Assembly (NCBI RefSeq): GCF_022879595.1
Contig: NZ_CP084265.1
Location: 3,032,938-3,096,937 of the forward strand
Length of the DNA: 64,000 nucleotides
DNA from: Caballeronia sp. Lep1P3
GTDB taxonomy: Bacteria > Pseudomonadota > Gammaproteobacteria > Burkholderiales > Burkholderiaceae
Direction of reading: 5' to 3'
The notes beneath the pieces were generated by a model. That model saw nothing but the letters and a program-made list of their open reading frames with translations, was not told where the DNA came from and did no database searches. Shown in pieces: positions 36,760 through 47,800 of the stretch. The translations under genes and the position numbers were made by a program. Within the stretch, counting starts at the first letter, position 1; the number at the start of each line of letters is the position of its first letter.

Positions 36760-39006
36760 TTACACCAACCGCGCCAGTTCCTTAAAGATGCTATCGAGAA
36801 TGCTCGCGCTGCCCTTGCCGACAGGCAGTTGCAACTCGCGGTTGCCCCGAGCCTCCTTTGCGCAGTAATACGCTTGGTGCTTACTGCTTTTCCAGGCGAA
36901 GACGAAAATGTCCGCGTTCGAAGCGAGATGGCGCAGGCGGTCCGTCGCCGCATGATCTGCATTGATTTCCACTGTGGCTTGCGGGAGCAACTTGTGAAGT
37001 ACCTGTTTGGCGCGCTGTCCAGCCGATTCGGTCAGGGTGTAAATGCCAATCAGGCCAGGAAAGCTGCTGAAATCGTCGCGGGCTCCATCGTCGTGATCCG
37101 GCGCCGGCAGTGTATCGAGCAAGTCAAGGCAGTCGTAATCCTTTGCTAGCAGGCGCAAAATCAAGCGTTGCGACTCGGTCGCGCGATGCGCATAGGCGCG
37201 AACAAGGTCTAGCACTTGCATGAAATACCGCAGTCGCGCCTCTGGAACTGGCGCGGATTGTAGCGCCAAGATTTCCGCAGTATTCAAGGCCCAATCAACG
37301 TACGTGGCCGCCCGATTAGTGGCCAAGATTTCGCTGAGGTCTTCGAGCGCCTCGACATACGGTTCCTTGCTTGGCCCGATGCCAACGAGGGCTTGCAGCA
37401 ATTCTGACGTCAACGCCAACTCGTCTGGGGACGCCGCGTCACTCCACGCGATCATTTTGATTAGCATGCCATATAGCGGAATAAATCCACGAACTGGATG
37501 CGCTGGGCGTGCGACAAAGAATTCGACGAGATAGGGGTAAGCATCGCGGAAAATCTGTTCCGATCTTCCTTGAGAATTTCCGATGAGTTGTGCCAGCGTC
37601 TCGCAAGGTGTTGCGTCAACGAGGTAATCCTCAATGCTCCACTGCGTAACGCATTGATCTAGTAGCGCGGTCGGCGATGTTTGGGACATGCCCTCTGCAA
37701 CTGCACGGGCCCACGATACCCAAGAGGCGCGAGCATCGTTCGGCACTGCCGCAAGCTTTGCGACGCGCAACTTTTCGATCCGGCTACGATCGCGCTCCGT
37801 CCAGATGAGGCGGACGGAACCGATAAGTCCCAAGACTTTCGCCGTCAATTCGGGATTTTCGAGTTCGACTGCGCAGCGCAGAAGCGCGCTATACGCCCAA
37901 GCATGTGGGAGGACGTCCAAGCACAGGTCGACCGCCACCTGATAGTCTTCGTCCGCCAACGCTTGCTTAGCTCGATCGAGTTTCTGTTCCGAGGATGGTG
38001 CCGCGGGAGCAGGCTGCGCCGCTTGTTCCCACCAACGCTGCAACAATTCCCTGTCCCGCGTGCTGGCAGGAGAGGCATTCAGGATTGCCTCGCAGCGCAC
38101 GGGGTTAGGTTCGTCCTGCGACAACTCGAACAGCAAAAACGCCTTGAGCACATTTGGGTGCCGGATGCCCTTGCGCTCTTTGAAGAGCGGGCCGAACGGC
38201 TTCGCGATCGCTCGTCTGAACGCCGAGATTACAGTACGGGGGTCTGGCTCATTTTCTACGCCGACTAAGTATTCTTGGTAGAGCGCATCGACGACATCAA
38301 TGATGGTCTGCGGAGGCAACGCGAGATCCATCACCGCTTTGATCAAGGGGTAGTTGTGCGCGATCTCGTCTTGCCTTCCTAGACCGGCGAGCAAGCGAAT
38401 GTCGAGGAATTGGCGTTGCTCGGCATTGACACGACCGGTGGCGCAAAGTCCGTCAACCAGGACTCGCGCTTCCTCTTCATTGCCCGCTAAAAGGGCGCGG
38501 TCAAAGTCGGCTCGCAATTTGCCGAACGGTTGCTGCGTCCGATCAGGTATGGCTGGGCGCCGCTGTAGAACCGTCAAATAGAGCGATACGGCACTGACGA
38601 TTTCCATACGCGCATGGTCCGATATCGCCGCAAACCGAAACAAATTGTGGCCGAATCGCTCATGCAAGGCGTCTTCGAGTTCGTCATCGCCATCGTGGAC
38701 GAGGGTCTGGCCGCGAAAATCACTGTAACTAGGCCCAACTACGCTGGCGAGTTCTTCGGCTAACGCTGCGGCACTGTTGTCGTCGGAAGCTGCGGCATAC
38801 CAGGTAAGCGGTCCATGCTCCGAGAAGACGGGTAGTATCAATGGCGTTTGTGTTCCATTGGCCACGAAATAATCGATCCATGGTGCAACTTGATCGATCC
38901 AGGCCGCAGGTGCTGTCTCGGTAACTATCGCCCCCCAGTGGAGCGCATTGCGTCCAGCGAAGAAACGCGCGAGCCACGCCGCTTCGCTGGCGGGAATGTG
39001 ATCCAT
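36760..39006 (-). CDS. dpdD: DpdD-like protein of the Dpd restriction module
   Basis: The 748-residue protein starts at ATG 39006, overlapping the dpdK stop (TGATG), with GGAG upstream. It is mostly alpha-helical, with TPR-like pairs in the region from about 190 to 560 (for example FDRALLAGNEEEARVLVDGL) and no catalytic motif that I can see. It ends in a more globular region (ADIFVFAWKSSKHQAYYC). It is the last gene of the leftward operon. In Salmonella, dpdD is needed for the restriction phenotype; the name here rests on position, size and lack of other candidates. Confidence 0.65.
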   Translation of the reverse strand: MDHIPASEAAWLARFFAGRNALHWGAIVTETAPAAWIDQVAPWIDYFVANGTQTPLILPVFSEHGPLTWYAAASDDNSAAALAEELASVVGPSYSDFRGQTLVHDGDDELEDALHERFGHNLFRFAAISDHARMEIVSAVSLYLTVLQRRPAIPDRTQQPFGKLRADFDRALLAGNEEEARVLVDGLCATGRVNAEQRQFLDIRLLAGLGRQDEIAHNYPLIKAVMDLALPPQTIIDVVDALYQEYLVGVENEPDPRTVISAFRRAIAKPFGPLFKERKGIRHPNVLKAFLLFELSQDEPNPVRCEAILNASPASTRDRELLQRWWEQAAQPAPAAPSSEQKLDRAKQALADEDYQVAVDLCLDVLPHAWAYSALLRCAVELENPELTAKVLGLIGSVRLIWTERDRSRIEKLRVAKLAAVPNDARASWVSWARAVAEGMSQTSPTALLDQCVTQWSIEDYLVDATPCETLAQLIGNSQGRSEQIFRDAYPYLVEFFVARPAHPVRGFIPLYGMLIKMIAWSDAASPDELALTSELLQALVGIGPSKEPYVEALEDLSEILATNRAATYVDWALNTAEILALQSAPVPEARLRYFMQVLDLVRAYAHRATESQRLILRLLAKDYDCLDLLDTLPAPDHDDGARDDFSSFPGLIGIYTLTESAGQRAKQVLHKLLPQATVEINADHAATDRLRHLASNADIFVFAWKSSKHQAYYCAKEARGNRELQLPVGKGSASILDSIFKELARLV

Positions 39007-39539
39007 CAATACGTCTCCATGTATCGGCGGAATTCCAGTCGGGTGCGAGCCAGATCTTCTGGGTCCAGCGAAAACTCCACCCACTCGTCATTGATGACCA
39101 TGCCGTTATAGGTTAGGTTCATAGACCCCATCAACAGACTGTTCGACAACAAAATCCCTTTCGTATGCAACTGATCATGGATCTTGATGGCAGCACGGTC
39201 ATGGAGCCGCTGTTGTTCAACTAAATCGCGCAGCTTCGTTACGAAGCCGCGATTGCTTTCGTCGCTGCGTGTGACGATTGAGATCGTACTCCCGCGCGTC
39301 ATTAGTGCGGTCAAGACATCTGCTAGGCGAATCTCACGTCGCCCCCATTCGGGATTTAGCGCGTCGAAGTTTCCAGACCGATTATCGATTAGTACAACGT
39401 TGCTGATCCACGGTGAGACGATCCAGATGTCGCCGCCGGCTCGGAGCATTTCCGCGACAAACATGGTTTGCAGCAGTTCCTGCACGGTCACCGCCCCAGT
39501 GGTTTGCGTCTTGAATATGCGTCGATACAGATATGTCAT
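39006..39539 (-). CDS. dpdK: PLD-family nuclease-like protein DpdK
   Basis: The 177-residue protein has a phospholipase-D HKD-type motif: HTKGILLSNSLLMGSMN gives His125, Lys127, Gly138-Ser139 and Asn141. The usual Asp after Lys is not in the standard place. DIWIVSPWISNVVL forms the preceding strand. One motif per chain implies dimerisation to form the active site, as in Nuc and BfiI. It overlaps dpdJ by ATGA and dpdD by TGATG. It is a candidate DNA-cleaving component. Confidence 0.85.
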   Translation of the reverse strand: MTYLYRRIFKTQTTGAVTVQELLQTMFVAEMLRAGGDIWIVSPWISNVVLIDNRSGNFDALNPEWGRREIRLADVLTALMTRGSTISIVTRSDESNRGFVTKLRDLVEQQRLHDRAAIKIHDQLHTKGILLSNSLLMGSMNLTYNGMVINDEWVEFSLDPEDLARTRLEFRRYMETY

Positions 39540-42500
39540 TGCAGTGCCTCGATCAGTTCGATATCCGCTTCTAAGGCATCAGCCGACTGTCGTATTCCTT
39601 GCAGGCGGGCATAGGCACGCAGGTATCCAGCATCGATCGGATTGGTCACTAGAGCGTTGAGGGCGTCACCGAGCAGCAGGTGCTGCGTCTCGTTGCAGGC
39701 AAGCGTCACGAGTCGGCCGGCCGCGAGATGCGCTGCGGTTTGTTCAAGCCAGTCAGAGGCGGTGACGTCTACGCGAACGCGGTCATCGGCGATTGTTTCT
39801 GTGACAAGCAGGCGCTCGATCGTCGGCAATTCGCAAAACGCGTTTCGCAATTGCAGCGCCGTTTGTCTCATTTGCTTCCCTCGTCCCCACAATAGACCAT
39901 TGATCGCGCTGACGCGCCAAGCGCTGCGGTCGGTGCCAATTGCAGCGCTGAATTCGGACACGAGGTGATCGATCTCATTCGACTGACTCAGGAAATAACT
40001 CATGACCCGCACATCGATTTCGACGCCGAGGCGCGTCTCTTCACTGTCCCAGCGTGCAAGAACGGACGCGAGATAGTTATCGGTCTGGGGGCCGGCACCT
40101 TGGCGCAGGATACGGTTGCCCATTGAGACAATGAAGCCGTGGAAAGGAGAGAATCCGGCCTCGACCAGCGCGGACCGTAGGCGCCACACAAGTTTCGTCA
40201 TTTCGGCATGGTCACTTGCGGTCCGAAATTCGCGGATCAATTCAGCCACTTGAGCATCTGGTTCTTGCGTTAGCAAACGCAGCAGGCCGGCCATTTGACG
40301 GTCGATCAATTCGAACTCACTTGTGCCCAGATTGGCGCGAACCACCGAAAAGAAACGGCGGGGATCTTCGGCGTAGCGCGCCATGATTTGTTCGATCAAT
40401 CCGCTGCCGCCTGGTGTTTTTTCGGTAAGCCAGATTTCATGAATGTGAGGGTTGAATCCGTGCCCATGGACCGGGTCAACTGCGCCGCGCGACAGATCGA
40501 CGTTCAAGTCCTCCGTGTCGATGGTCGGGCACAGATCGGTGACGGTCCGCATGATCGCGGCGGCCATCGTAGTGTGGTATACCCCCTGCAACCAAGGTTC
40601 CCAATCTTCCTTAATGGGTTCCCAGAGCATGCGACCTGCGATATGTAAGTGGTCAAGTACATCCGGCCGGCGCAGATAGTCGTCAAGCTCTAGACGAAGC
40701 TTGTCGGGTGGTGCATCGTGCCCTTCGCCCTGTTGCGCTTCGACAATCTGCGACTGGAACATTGCGTCCAACACCTGCGTTAGAGTGACGTCAGCCGTAC
40801 CGGCGGCAAGTGCACGGGCGGCACTTTCGAGGCTCACAACCTTGCCCACAGCTACGTACGTAAGCGCTGAAAGATAAATCTGTGCAACCCATTCTCGGGC
40901 AAAAGGGCTGGGTAGCATCGTCAAGATCTTGCCGCGCCATGCTTGGTCGGTAAAGCGCGCTAGGCGTAGGGCTTGCCATTTACGCTCAGTACCGCAGCTC
41001 TGCCGGGCATAAAGGTCGGCAGGTATGCGTAGTTGGAACAGCACGCCGTCGGCGGCGAAGTTGGCGCCCAACGCAACAGGTCGCTCCCCCAGAGCAAAGG
41101 TAACGTTAGCGCGGGTTTTCTCTTGCTCGACCCCAATCTCGGCGGCCGATCCAGTGGCAAAGCGCCTGACTTCGATCGGTGCATGCCGTGAATGAGTGAA
41201 GAATCCGACCTGCGCGATGACATCTGGCCAAATGCCGCCTGCTGGCGGCGACAACCAAGTTGGTTCGACCTTGGGTACAAATTGGCTGTGCCAACGCAGT
41301 ATCGCGTTCGATGAATCCTTGACGGGTTTCGGCGGAGCCTTGGGCGTGATAGACAGTGGTCGATAAACCGGGATCGCCACGCTGTTGTCACCATCCCGGA
41401 CGAGGTAGTCGCCAAGATGGACATGCTGACCGATCGCAGAAATATCGAGCAGCGTATCGATTTCTTCGCCAATTGGAACGCTCTCCTCCCATGCCGGTGT
41501 GGGCGCCAACCAGTAACGCTCCGACTTGTGACGGACCCCATAGCGGCGGCTGACGCGTCCCGGGGCAAATTCCCGTAGCGCCGCGAAGATTGACATAGCG
41601 GGTTGTTCAAACGGCTTTGCCCGATCGGCCTGGGATAAGTTGATCGCTACCTCGGCGAGATTGAGATCGGCAAATAGGGAGGCCGGAATGAAATCAGGCA
41701 AGGGATTGTTGGCGATTTGATAGTCCTGGCCGGGTTGATTATCGGCACTCCACGACGTCGCCAAGCGTCGCAAGGCTGTTGGCAACACAGTCGTCATCAG
41801 CGGCCTCGGATATTCCCACAGCAGCGCGGACACCTCATCTGACGACAATTTCAGGGCGCGTTCAATATAGTCGGCTAGCCGCGAGGTGCCAGCGTCCGTC
41901 TGCAGAATCTGCTGCACTTCGCGTCGCAGGCGCGAGCGCCGCTGAGCATTGCCGGTCGGGCCGGACAAGTCGAGCCAGACACTTCCGGAGGGGGCGTCCT
42001 GCAGACGTAATCCGAGGTAGTCGATCGTGGCGTAAACCGCTTGCATGCGCATGAGATAGCGGTTTGCCATAGGCAGGGTCCGAACCGGAAGTTCGGGATC
42101 GAACAGGAGGTCATACGACTGATACGCCGTACGATCACGGCCGTAATCGGATAGAACCACGGCAGTCCACGGGCGCATTCCGCGAGTGCGGCCAGCTCGT
42201 CCCTTGCGCTGCAGGAAACTTGCCATGCCGCGGGGCGCTTTGTGCTGCACCACAGCACCCACTGCGGGGTCGTCGAAACCGACTTCCAATACCGCAGTGG
42301 CAACCACCACGTCGGCCGTTGGATCGACGCCGCGGTCTTGGGAGCTGACACGCTTGACGCTGAGTCGCTGCTTCAAATTGCCGTGGAGTTTTTCGCAAAC
42401 GCGCCAATCCTGTCCATTGACATAGCGGAAGTGCGATGAACTCTGTCTTCTGAGGTAGGCTAATCCTCCGTCAGGCGCATGACGGGTATCGGGATCACCA

Positions 42501-44098
42501 TAGCTGTTACGGCCCTCGGCGCTCAAGAGATCGAAATAGAGGCGGTTGATCACGTCAAGGTTGTCGGTGAAGACAAAGGTCTTCTGCCCGAAGACGCCTG
42601 CACTGATCGACTCGGCAAGGTTGCGTGTTTTGGGGTCCAGACAACGTTGCAAGAGCATGGTTGTCTGAATTGTTGTCGACAGCAATGCAGCGCGTGAGAC
42701 CGGATCGCCGCGGAGAGCCAACTGGTATTCCGCTCCCTCCGGTTCGATTTCGAGTGATTGTGGGGATACCTCCTCGACCAGGTTGGGCCGGCATCCGGTA
42801 AGTGCGGCAAAGAACGTCGTTGCCTCGCGCAGCGTTGCCGATAAGCCGACGAATTGCAATGGCTGCTCAAGCAACCGTTGCCAGCGGCGCATCAGGTATG
42901 CCACCTGGGCGCCGTGCCGCCCTTCATAGGTGTGGACCTCGTCCAAGAGCACTAATTCTGGCGAACGTGCTGCTTTAGGACCGACACCAAACAGGTGACA
43001 CGACGTGCTGTCGGATAGGCGCTGATTCAGCATTTCCGTAGTAGTGAACAGTACGTCGGGCGGCCGCTTCTTGAGCGTCTCGCGGGTGAGCGGAAACATC
43101 TCTCCGTCTATCTCGAACGAACAGTTCGCGCAGGTGAGTCGTTCGCGTCCGGCGCGCAGGTCTTGATCACGCCACCGAAGTTGACCCTCGCATTTCAAGC
43201 AATTGAGCGCGGTACAAACTCGATCGTTGCCAATGCTCGGCCAATCGCATTTCTGGGCCGAGTGCGGCGTGTCACCAAAGTAGGCTCCGACGCGGATCGT
43301 AGTTTGCGATCCACTCGGAAGGTCCTGCCGCAGGGCAAGCGCCCGCCGCAATACTTCCCGCAATTGGTCCTTGAGCAATTCCACGCGCGGATACAGCGCG
43401 ATAGCTTTGACCCATGGCTTGTGGACGCTTTCAGCAAGCAAATGACGGGTGATCGAAGCGAGTGCTGGAAGATAGAATGCGAGCGTTTTGCCGCTGCCGG
43501 TCCCTGCGCAAACGATCGTCGCCAACGGGACATTGTTTTCGATCCCCCGGACGATGCGTTCGGCTGCGCGGACCTGGAATCCCGCTAGTTCTAAGGCGTG
43601 GCCGCCGGGCGTTAGCAAGGCACGAGTAGCCTGCAATAGCGAGGTACTCGACGTCACGTTGCGGAGGACGGCAAGAGCATCCGCGACCGAACGATTCCGC
43701 TTAGGATATCTGCGCTGCCGACGCAAAAAGCGAAAATCGGCGACCAGCGTCGGCGCCCGCTGCCAACCCGCGTCACCGGCATATTTGGGAAATAATTGGC
43801 GTAACCGCGAAAGCAGCCTTACAGTCTCGGCCATCCGGGAGCGGTAAGCGGTCGCGCCATTTTCTAGTTCAACCGGGGCGATCCACTGCAGCGCGAGCAA
43901 TTCATCGACAACCTTGTTGGCGCTGAGAAAATCATCAAAACCATCGTCCAACGCGTCATCGATCTGGGCGTCGATCAGGTCGATTAACTCTGCAGCGCTA
44001 AAATAGCCGTCGACGATACCCCAGGCAAGTAGGCGTGCTTCGCGCTGCTCAATTTCATCAAGTATGTTAAGCAGAAAGGTCTCTCGCGCTTTAGTCAC
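39536..44098 (-). CDS. dpdJ: Large SF2 helicase DpdJ
   Basis: This 1520-residue protein starts at GTG 44098, eight bases past the dpdI stop, with GGAG upstream. The helicase core shows CAGTGSGKTLAFYLPAL (residues 197-213), LLDEVHTYEGRHG (386-396) and FLQRKGRAGRTRG near 625. Between motifs I and II is a cysteine insert: Cys284, 295, 300, 303, 323 and 326 (CLKC, CANC), a probable zinc domain. The long C-terminal half is of unknown fold. It resembles the Lhr/DEAD family in layout. It is a likely translocase of the restriction arm. Confidence 0.85.
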   Translation of the reverse strand: MTKARETFLLNILDEIEQREARLLAWGIVDGYFSAAELIDLIDAQIDDALDDGFDDFLSANKVVDELLALQWIAPVELENGATAYRSRMAETVRLLSRLRQLFPKYAGDAGWQRAPTLVADFRFLRRQRRYPKRNRSVADALAVLRNVTSSTSLLQATRALLTPGGHALELAGFQVRAAERIVRGIENNVPLATIVCAGTGSGKTLAFYLPALASITRHLLAESVHKPWVKAIALYPRVELLKDQLREVLRRALALRQDLPSGSQTTIRVGAYFGDTPHSAQKCDWPSIGNDRVCTALNCLKCEGQLRWRDQDLRAGRERLTCANCSFEIDGEMFPLTRETLKKRPPDVLFTTTEMLNQRLSDSTSCHLFGVGPKAARSPELVLLDEVHTYEGRHGAQVAYLMRRWQRLLEQPLQFVGLSATLREATTFFAALTGCRPNLVEEVSPQSLEIEPEGAEYQLALRGDPVSRAALLSTTIQTTMLLQRCLDPKTRNLAESISAGVFGQKTFVFTDNLDVINRLYFDLLSAEGRNSYGDPDTRHAPDGGLAYLRRQSSSHFRYVNGQDWRVCEKLHGNLKQRLSVKRVSSQDRGVDPTADVVVATAVLEVGFDDPAVGAVVQHKAPRGMASFLQRKGRAGRTRGMRPWTAVVLSDYGRDRTAYQSYDLLFDPELPVRTLPMANRYLMRMQAVYATIDYLGLRLQDAPSGSVWLDLSGPTGNAQRRSRLRREVQQILQTDAGTSRLADYIERALKLSSDEVSALLWEYPRPLMTTVLPTALRRLATSWSADNQPGQDYQIANNPLPDFIPASLFADLNLAEVAINLSQADRAKPFEQPAMSIFAALREFAPGRVSRRYGVRHKSERYWLAPTPAWEESVPIGEEIDTLLDISAIGQHVHLGDYLVRDGDNSVAIPVYRPLSITPKAPPKPVKDSSNAILRWHSQFVPKVEPTWLSPPAGGIWPDVIAQVGFFTHSRHAPIEVRRFATGSAAEIGVEQEKTRANVTFALGERPVALGANFAADGVLFQLRIPADLYARQSCGTERKWQALRLARFTDQAWRGKILTMLPSPFAREWVAQIYLSALTYVAVGKVVSLESAARALAAGTADVTLTQVLDAMFQSQIVEAQQGEGHDAPPDKLRLELDDYLRRPDVLDHLHIAGRMLWEPIKEDWEPWLQGVYHTTMAAAIMRTVTDLCPTIDTEDLNVDLSRGAVDPVHGHGFNPHIHEIWLTEKTPGGSGLIEQIMARYAEDPRRFFSVVRANLGTSEFELIDRQMAGLLRLLTQEPDAQVAELIREFRTASDHAEMTKLVWRLRSALVEAGFSPFHGFIVSMGNRILRQGAGPQTDNYLASVLARWDSEETRLGVEIDVRVMSYFLSQSNEIDHLVSEFSAAIGTDRSAWRVSAINGLLWGRGKQMRQTALQLRNAFCELPTIERLLVTETIADDRVRVDVTASDWLEQTAAHLAAGRLVTLACNETQHLLLGDALNALVTNPIDAGYLRAYARLQGIRQSADALEADIELIEALQ

Positions 44099-44108
44099 GG
44101 TAGCTCCA

Positions 44109-44828
44109 TCACGATTTGGCGCGAACGACATAGCTATCGAGCAGGCCACGTTCTTGCAGCCAGGCAATGACATCTGTGGTCACCGACCGCAAACTGGCCC
44201 CTGTGCTCGTGGCCGTAGCATCAAAAAAAAGCTTAACAGGCTCAGGCATCTCGTTGGTTTCCACAAACGCGATTTGCGCTAATTCACCGGAACTATAAAG
44301 GACATCGCGCAAGGCATCAGGCGTTGGTGGGATTGACTGTCGATAGCGATTAAACCGTGCATAAAATTCTGTATAGCGACCAATCGCCTCCTTGTTGCCA
44401 GGAAGTTGCAAAACCAATGTTGAGCGGCGCTGTTCTGGTGAAAGCCCAGCAAACAAGCGAGAGCCAAAATATTGCTTCCAATCCTGACGCTGAATAACGT
44501 CGAAAGTTGTCAGCAGATCGTTGAGTTTATCAACCAAATTAGTCCAGCGTTTTCCTTGTTTCAGGGTCGATGATTTTGGTGCCTCAGTGAAGCGTGTTTT
44601 GAGTTTGACGATGGCATCGGCGATCACGCGAATATCGGACGGCACCGTCATCGGCACGCCTTCATTTCGCAGCATGACAGCGCGGTCGATGAGTTCGCGC
44701 AGTCGAGTTTCCTTTGTGCGCAATTCTTGACCAAGGTTCGCAAGGATCTCCGCTTCTTCGACGCTGTTGCGTGCTGCATCGAGTTGCAAAAGGCGCGCCG
44801 TGACATGTTGAGCATCGGCTAAAAGCAT
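44109..44828 (-). CDS. dpdI: DpdI-like helical protein
   Basis: This 239-residue protein is nearly all alpha-helical, with heptad-like stretches at the N terminus (ADAQHVTARLLQLDAARNSVEEAEILANL). It has no visible catalytic residues. It overlaps the dpdH stop by ten bases. Its position between dpdH and dpdJ gives the name DpdI. A structural or bridging role for the helicases is inference. Confidence 0.62.
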   Translation of the reverse strand: MLLADAQHVTARLLQLDAARNSVEEAEILANLGQELRTKETRLRELIDRAVMLRNEGVPMTVPSDIRVIADAIVKLKTRFTEAPKSSTLKQGKRWTNLVDKLNDLLTTFDVIQRQDWKQYFGSRLFAGLSPEQRRSTLVLQLPGNKEAIGRYTEFYARFNRYRQSIPPTPDALRDVLYSSGELAQIAFVETNEMPEPVKLFFDATATSTGASLRSVTTDVIAWLQERGLLDSYVVRAKS

Positions 44829-47800
44829 GTCTGATCCCCTTGTGTTTCCAGCGATGCTAGATCCGCGGTCAGCATGTCGAATGTGGCGTCGATCTCCTGC
44901 GCTTGCGTTACAGGATCAATGTCCCGTGATTGCGATTCCAAAAGTTGCACGTGCTTTTGCGCACTGACTGTGACCCGTCGCGCCTCTCGCACGAAGCGTT
45001 GTGCAAGGACAATGGGATTAATATCCAACTGCGCCAAGCGGGAAATTTGCCGGGTTTGATCTTGATCGCCTGCGGTCATCGACGCCTGCAATGTCGAGAG
45101 AGACTCCTTCAAAGCGGTCGAGCGAAAATCTTCACATAGCCTCTTAAATGCCGCCAGCGTGCCAAATTCTTCATTACGCCACGCCCCGATGTCAGAGATC
45201 TTTTCGGCCATTTCTTTGATAGCGTCGGCTACTTTTTGTTTGTCAAATTCGTCGCCGAGTTCTTCCTTCAAAGTTGAAGCGATACGGAGCGTTTCCTCCA
45301 GAGCCTTCTTCGAGCGGGCGAACGTACGATCGTCTTTAGAAATTTCCCTTACAGTTGTCCTTATTTCCTGCGGGAATAGGTCATCTTTTAGAACGTAGTT
45401 CACGTCAGGCAGACATTCAAGCAATCGAGCAATATCGACTCCGTAAACGGTGTCTCCCGCACCTTGGAAACAACCGCAATACGACAACACAAGCTGTATC
45501 AACTTTGATCGGATAGAAAGTGCATTTTCCTGAAAGATGCGCCAATCCTTGACCGCGGTTGGCGCGAATTCGGCAGGCTTTTCTTTCAGTCTTGCAGTGC
45601 CGAATAAAAACGGCGGCAAACTCATCGCCGTGCGGCCGCGCTCGTTTAACCCAGCTAGACGGCTATTGGCGACTAAGGCATATGTAGCAGCAGTGAGGCG
45701 ATCTTCGATATCCGCCCGAATCAGGCCTCGTGCGGCGGGCAGCAGGCGCGTGACGAGATTGGCTACTCGAGCTAGATCCTCATCTGCTTCTGGATAGTCA
45801 GGATTTCGTTTGTTAATCTCATGTAGTCTTAATAGCGCAAACAATTCTCCGCGCAGACGTCCGGTAGGATCGCCGTTGTCTTGGGCTATTTGCAGCGCCT
45901 GCTCTGCAATATTTCCTTCTCCCTGTGAATTGGGAATTGAAATGCGATTCGGCGTAAATTGTGATTTTAAGCAGCGTTCGGCATTCCAGTCGACGCGTTC
46001 GTTTATCAGGCCAGAGAGAGAATTGCGAATTTTGCTGGCGACACTTTGGGGCATGCGCTCGTTTTTTTGTATCCAACTTTCCAGAATTTCTTGGTACTTC
46101 CGTTCTTCCGGCGAGGGGCCTGACGGATCTTTGGATTCGATCGTTACTGTCTGCGCAGCAGGCGAGTCGGTGGTGCTGATTGGCGTCTCTTGAATCAAGT
46201 CGACATCAGGTAAAGGCAAATTGAATGCTTTAAATACCCCAGTGGGAATTCGTCCAATTTCCGTCCGAGTTTGGGGGCGATTTCCCCATACACTGATTAC
46301 CGCAGCATAGCGACGTTTCTGGTCAGCAGGAAAGGGTTTTGCCGTTAGCCATTGCAACACATCAGAGTTGTTTGTGGGCACGTCGAGCCCCGGTGGAGGA
46401 AACCGATTTTCGGCAAACGCATCCCGACCGGCCAGCAGGAGGTTTCGCAGGATATGGTCGATAATAAACCTCGGCGTGAACACCAAGGCGTCCCCTTGTC
46501 GAAGGGTTACTTCCGCCAGACATGCGATTGCGGATTGCGTAAAGGGAAACAATGGGATGTCGTCGATACTCCCGAAGGCAGTAAGCTCGTCAATTTCTGT
46601 GTCGCCGGAATCATGATAGGGAGAAATCCATGAATCCTTTCTCGCCCACAAATGGTTGCGCTGCTCGTAGCGGCGCTTTAGTTCTGTTTCTCCCCAGCGC
46701 GCCGCGTTGAGGTACGACGCGACCAGACGACTGGTACGTTGCAGAACCTCTTCATTGTTGCTGAGGTGGCTCTCGACAACCCATTCGCGCTTTGCGCGCG
46801 TCGCAATAGTGTCTTTACCTGTTAGATATCCGTCGGTAACGGCGATCACCGAGCGCATTGTTGCGAACTCGCTGACTCCGTCTCGCACTCCCTCCTGAAT
46901 CAGCACATTTAGCAGAGTTTCTTGAATGCCGGTCAATGCCTTAAAATCTTCGACGAGGATGATGAGTTCACGGCCGTCTTTAAGCAAAAGTCGTCGAATG
47001 TCGAGAATGACGTCCTGTAGAGTCATTCCTCCCATGGCCTCGTGCAACTTAAACAACTCTCGCGTAGCTTGGTCGACAACGCGGCCATTCATCAAATCAG
47101 CCGCTACGCGTCTGCCGTAACCATCACGAGGTTCAAGTTGTAGACGATAATATTGCCTCGCTGCCAGCGATGCGTGCTTCTCAAGGTCGATGAAGTCCGG
47201 CAATACGAAATCGTCCGACGTGAAGTCTTCCCCTTCACCTTGCGTATTTCCCGATTGTCCTGCCATGGCGCGTTGCACGACTTTCGTCAATACTTGCTCG
47301 CGGAAATGCGTAACAACTGCGGCATCGCGCAGGAAGGTGGGAAGTTGACGCACATGTGCCAGTCGCTCGCGGAGGACAGGATTGGCGGGGTCATCTCGCA
47401 ACTGTGTTGTCAATGATCGAGCGAGATCTTTCAACGCAATTTCGAGTTTCGCCTCAAACGTGATGACCGCATCTTGAACGTTTATCTCGGCAAGCGCCTT
47501 TTCGAAGTCTTGCTTCACGAGTTCGTAGCGTTCCCCTGACAATGGCTCGAGGATTAGTTCGACGACTCTGCGCAAACTTGCGCTCTTCGGAATTCGGATC
47601 ACACGATAACGGTCTGCATGGGGTTGCAGCCGAGCTGCCAAGACGCGAACCAGATGTGATTTCCCTACCCCTGATGCCCCGGTAATCGGAACGATATGTG
47701 CACCCGTCGGCACATTGGCGGTCGTGAGGTAGTCGTAAAGTTCATCCTCGGTTGTCTGGACTTTGGCAGTTTGTACGCCTGGATCGCTCGACAATTGACG

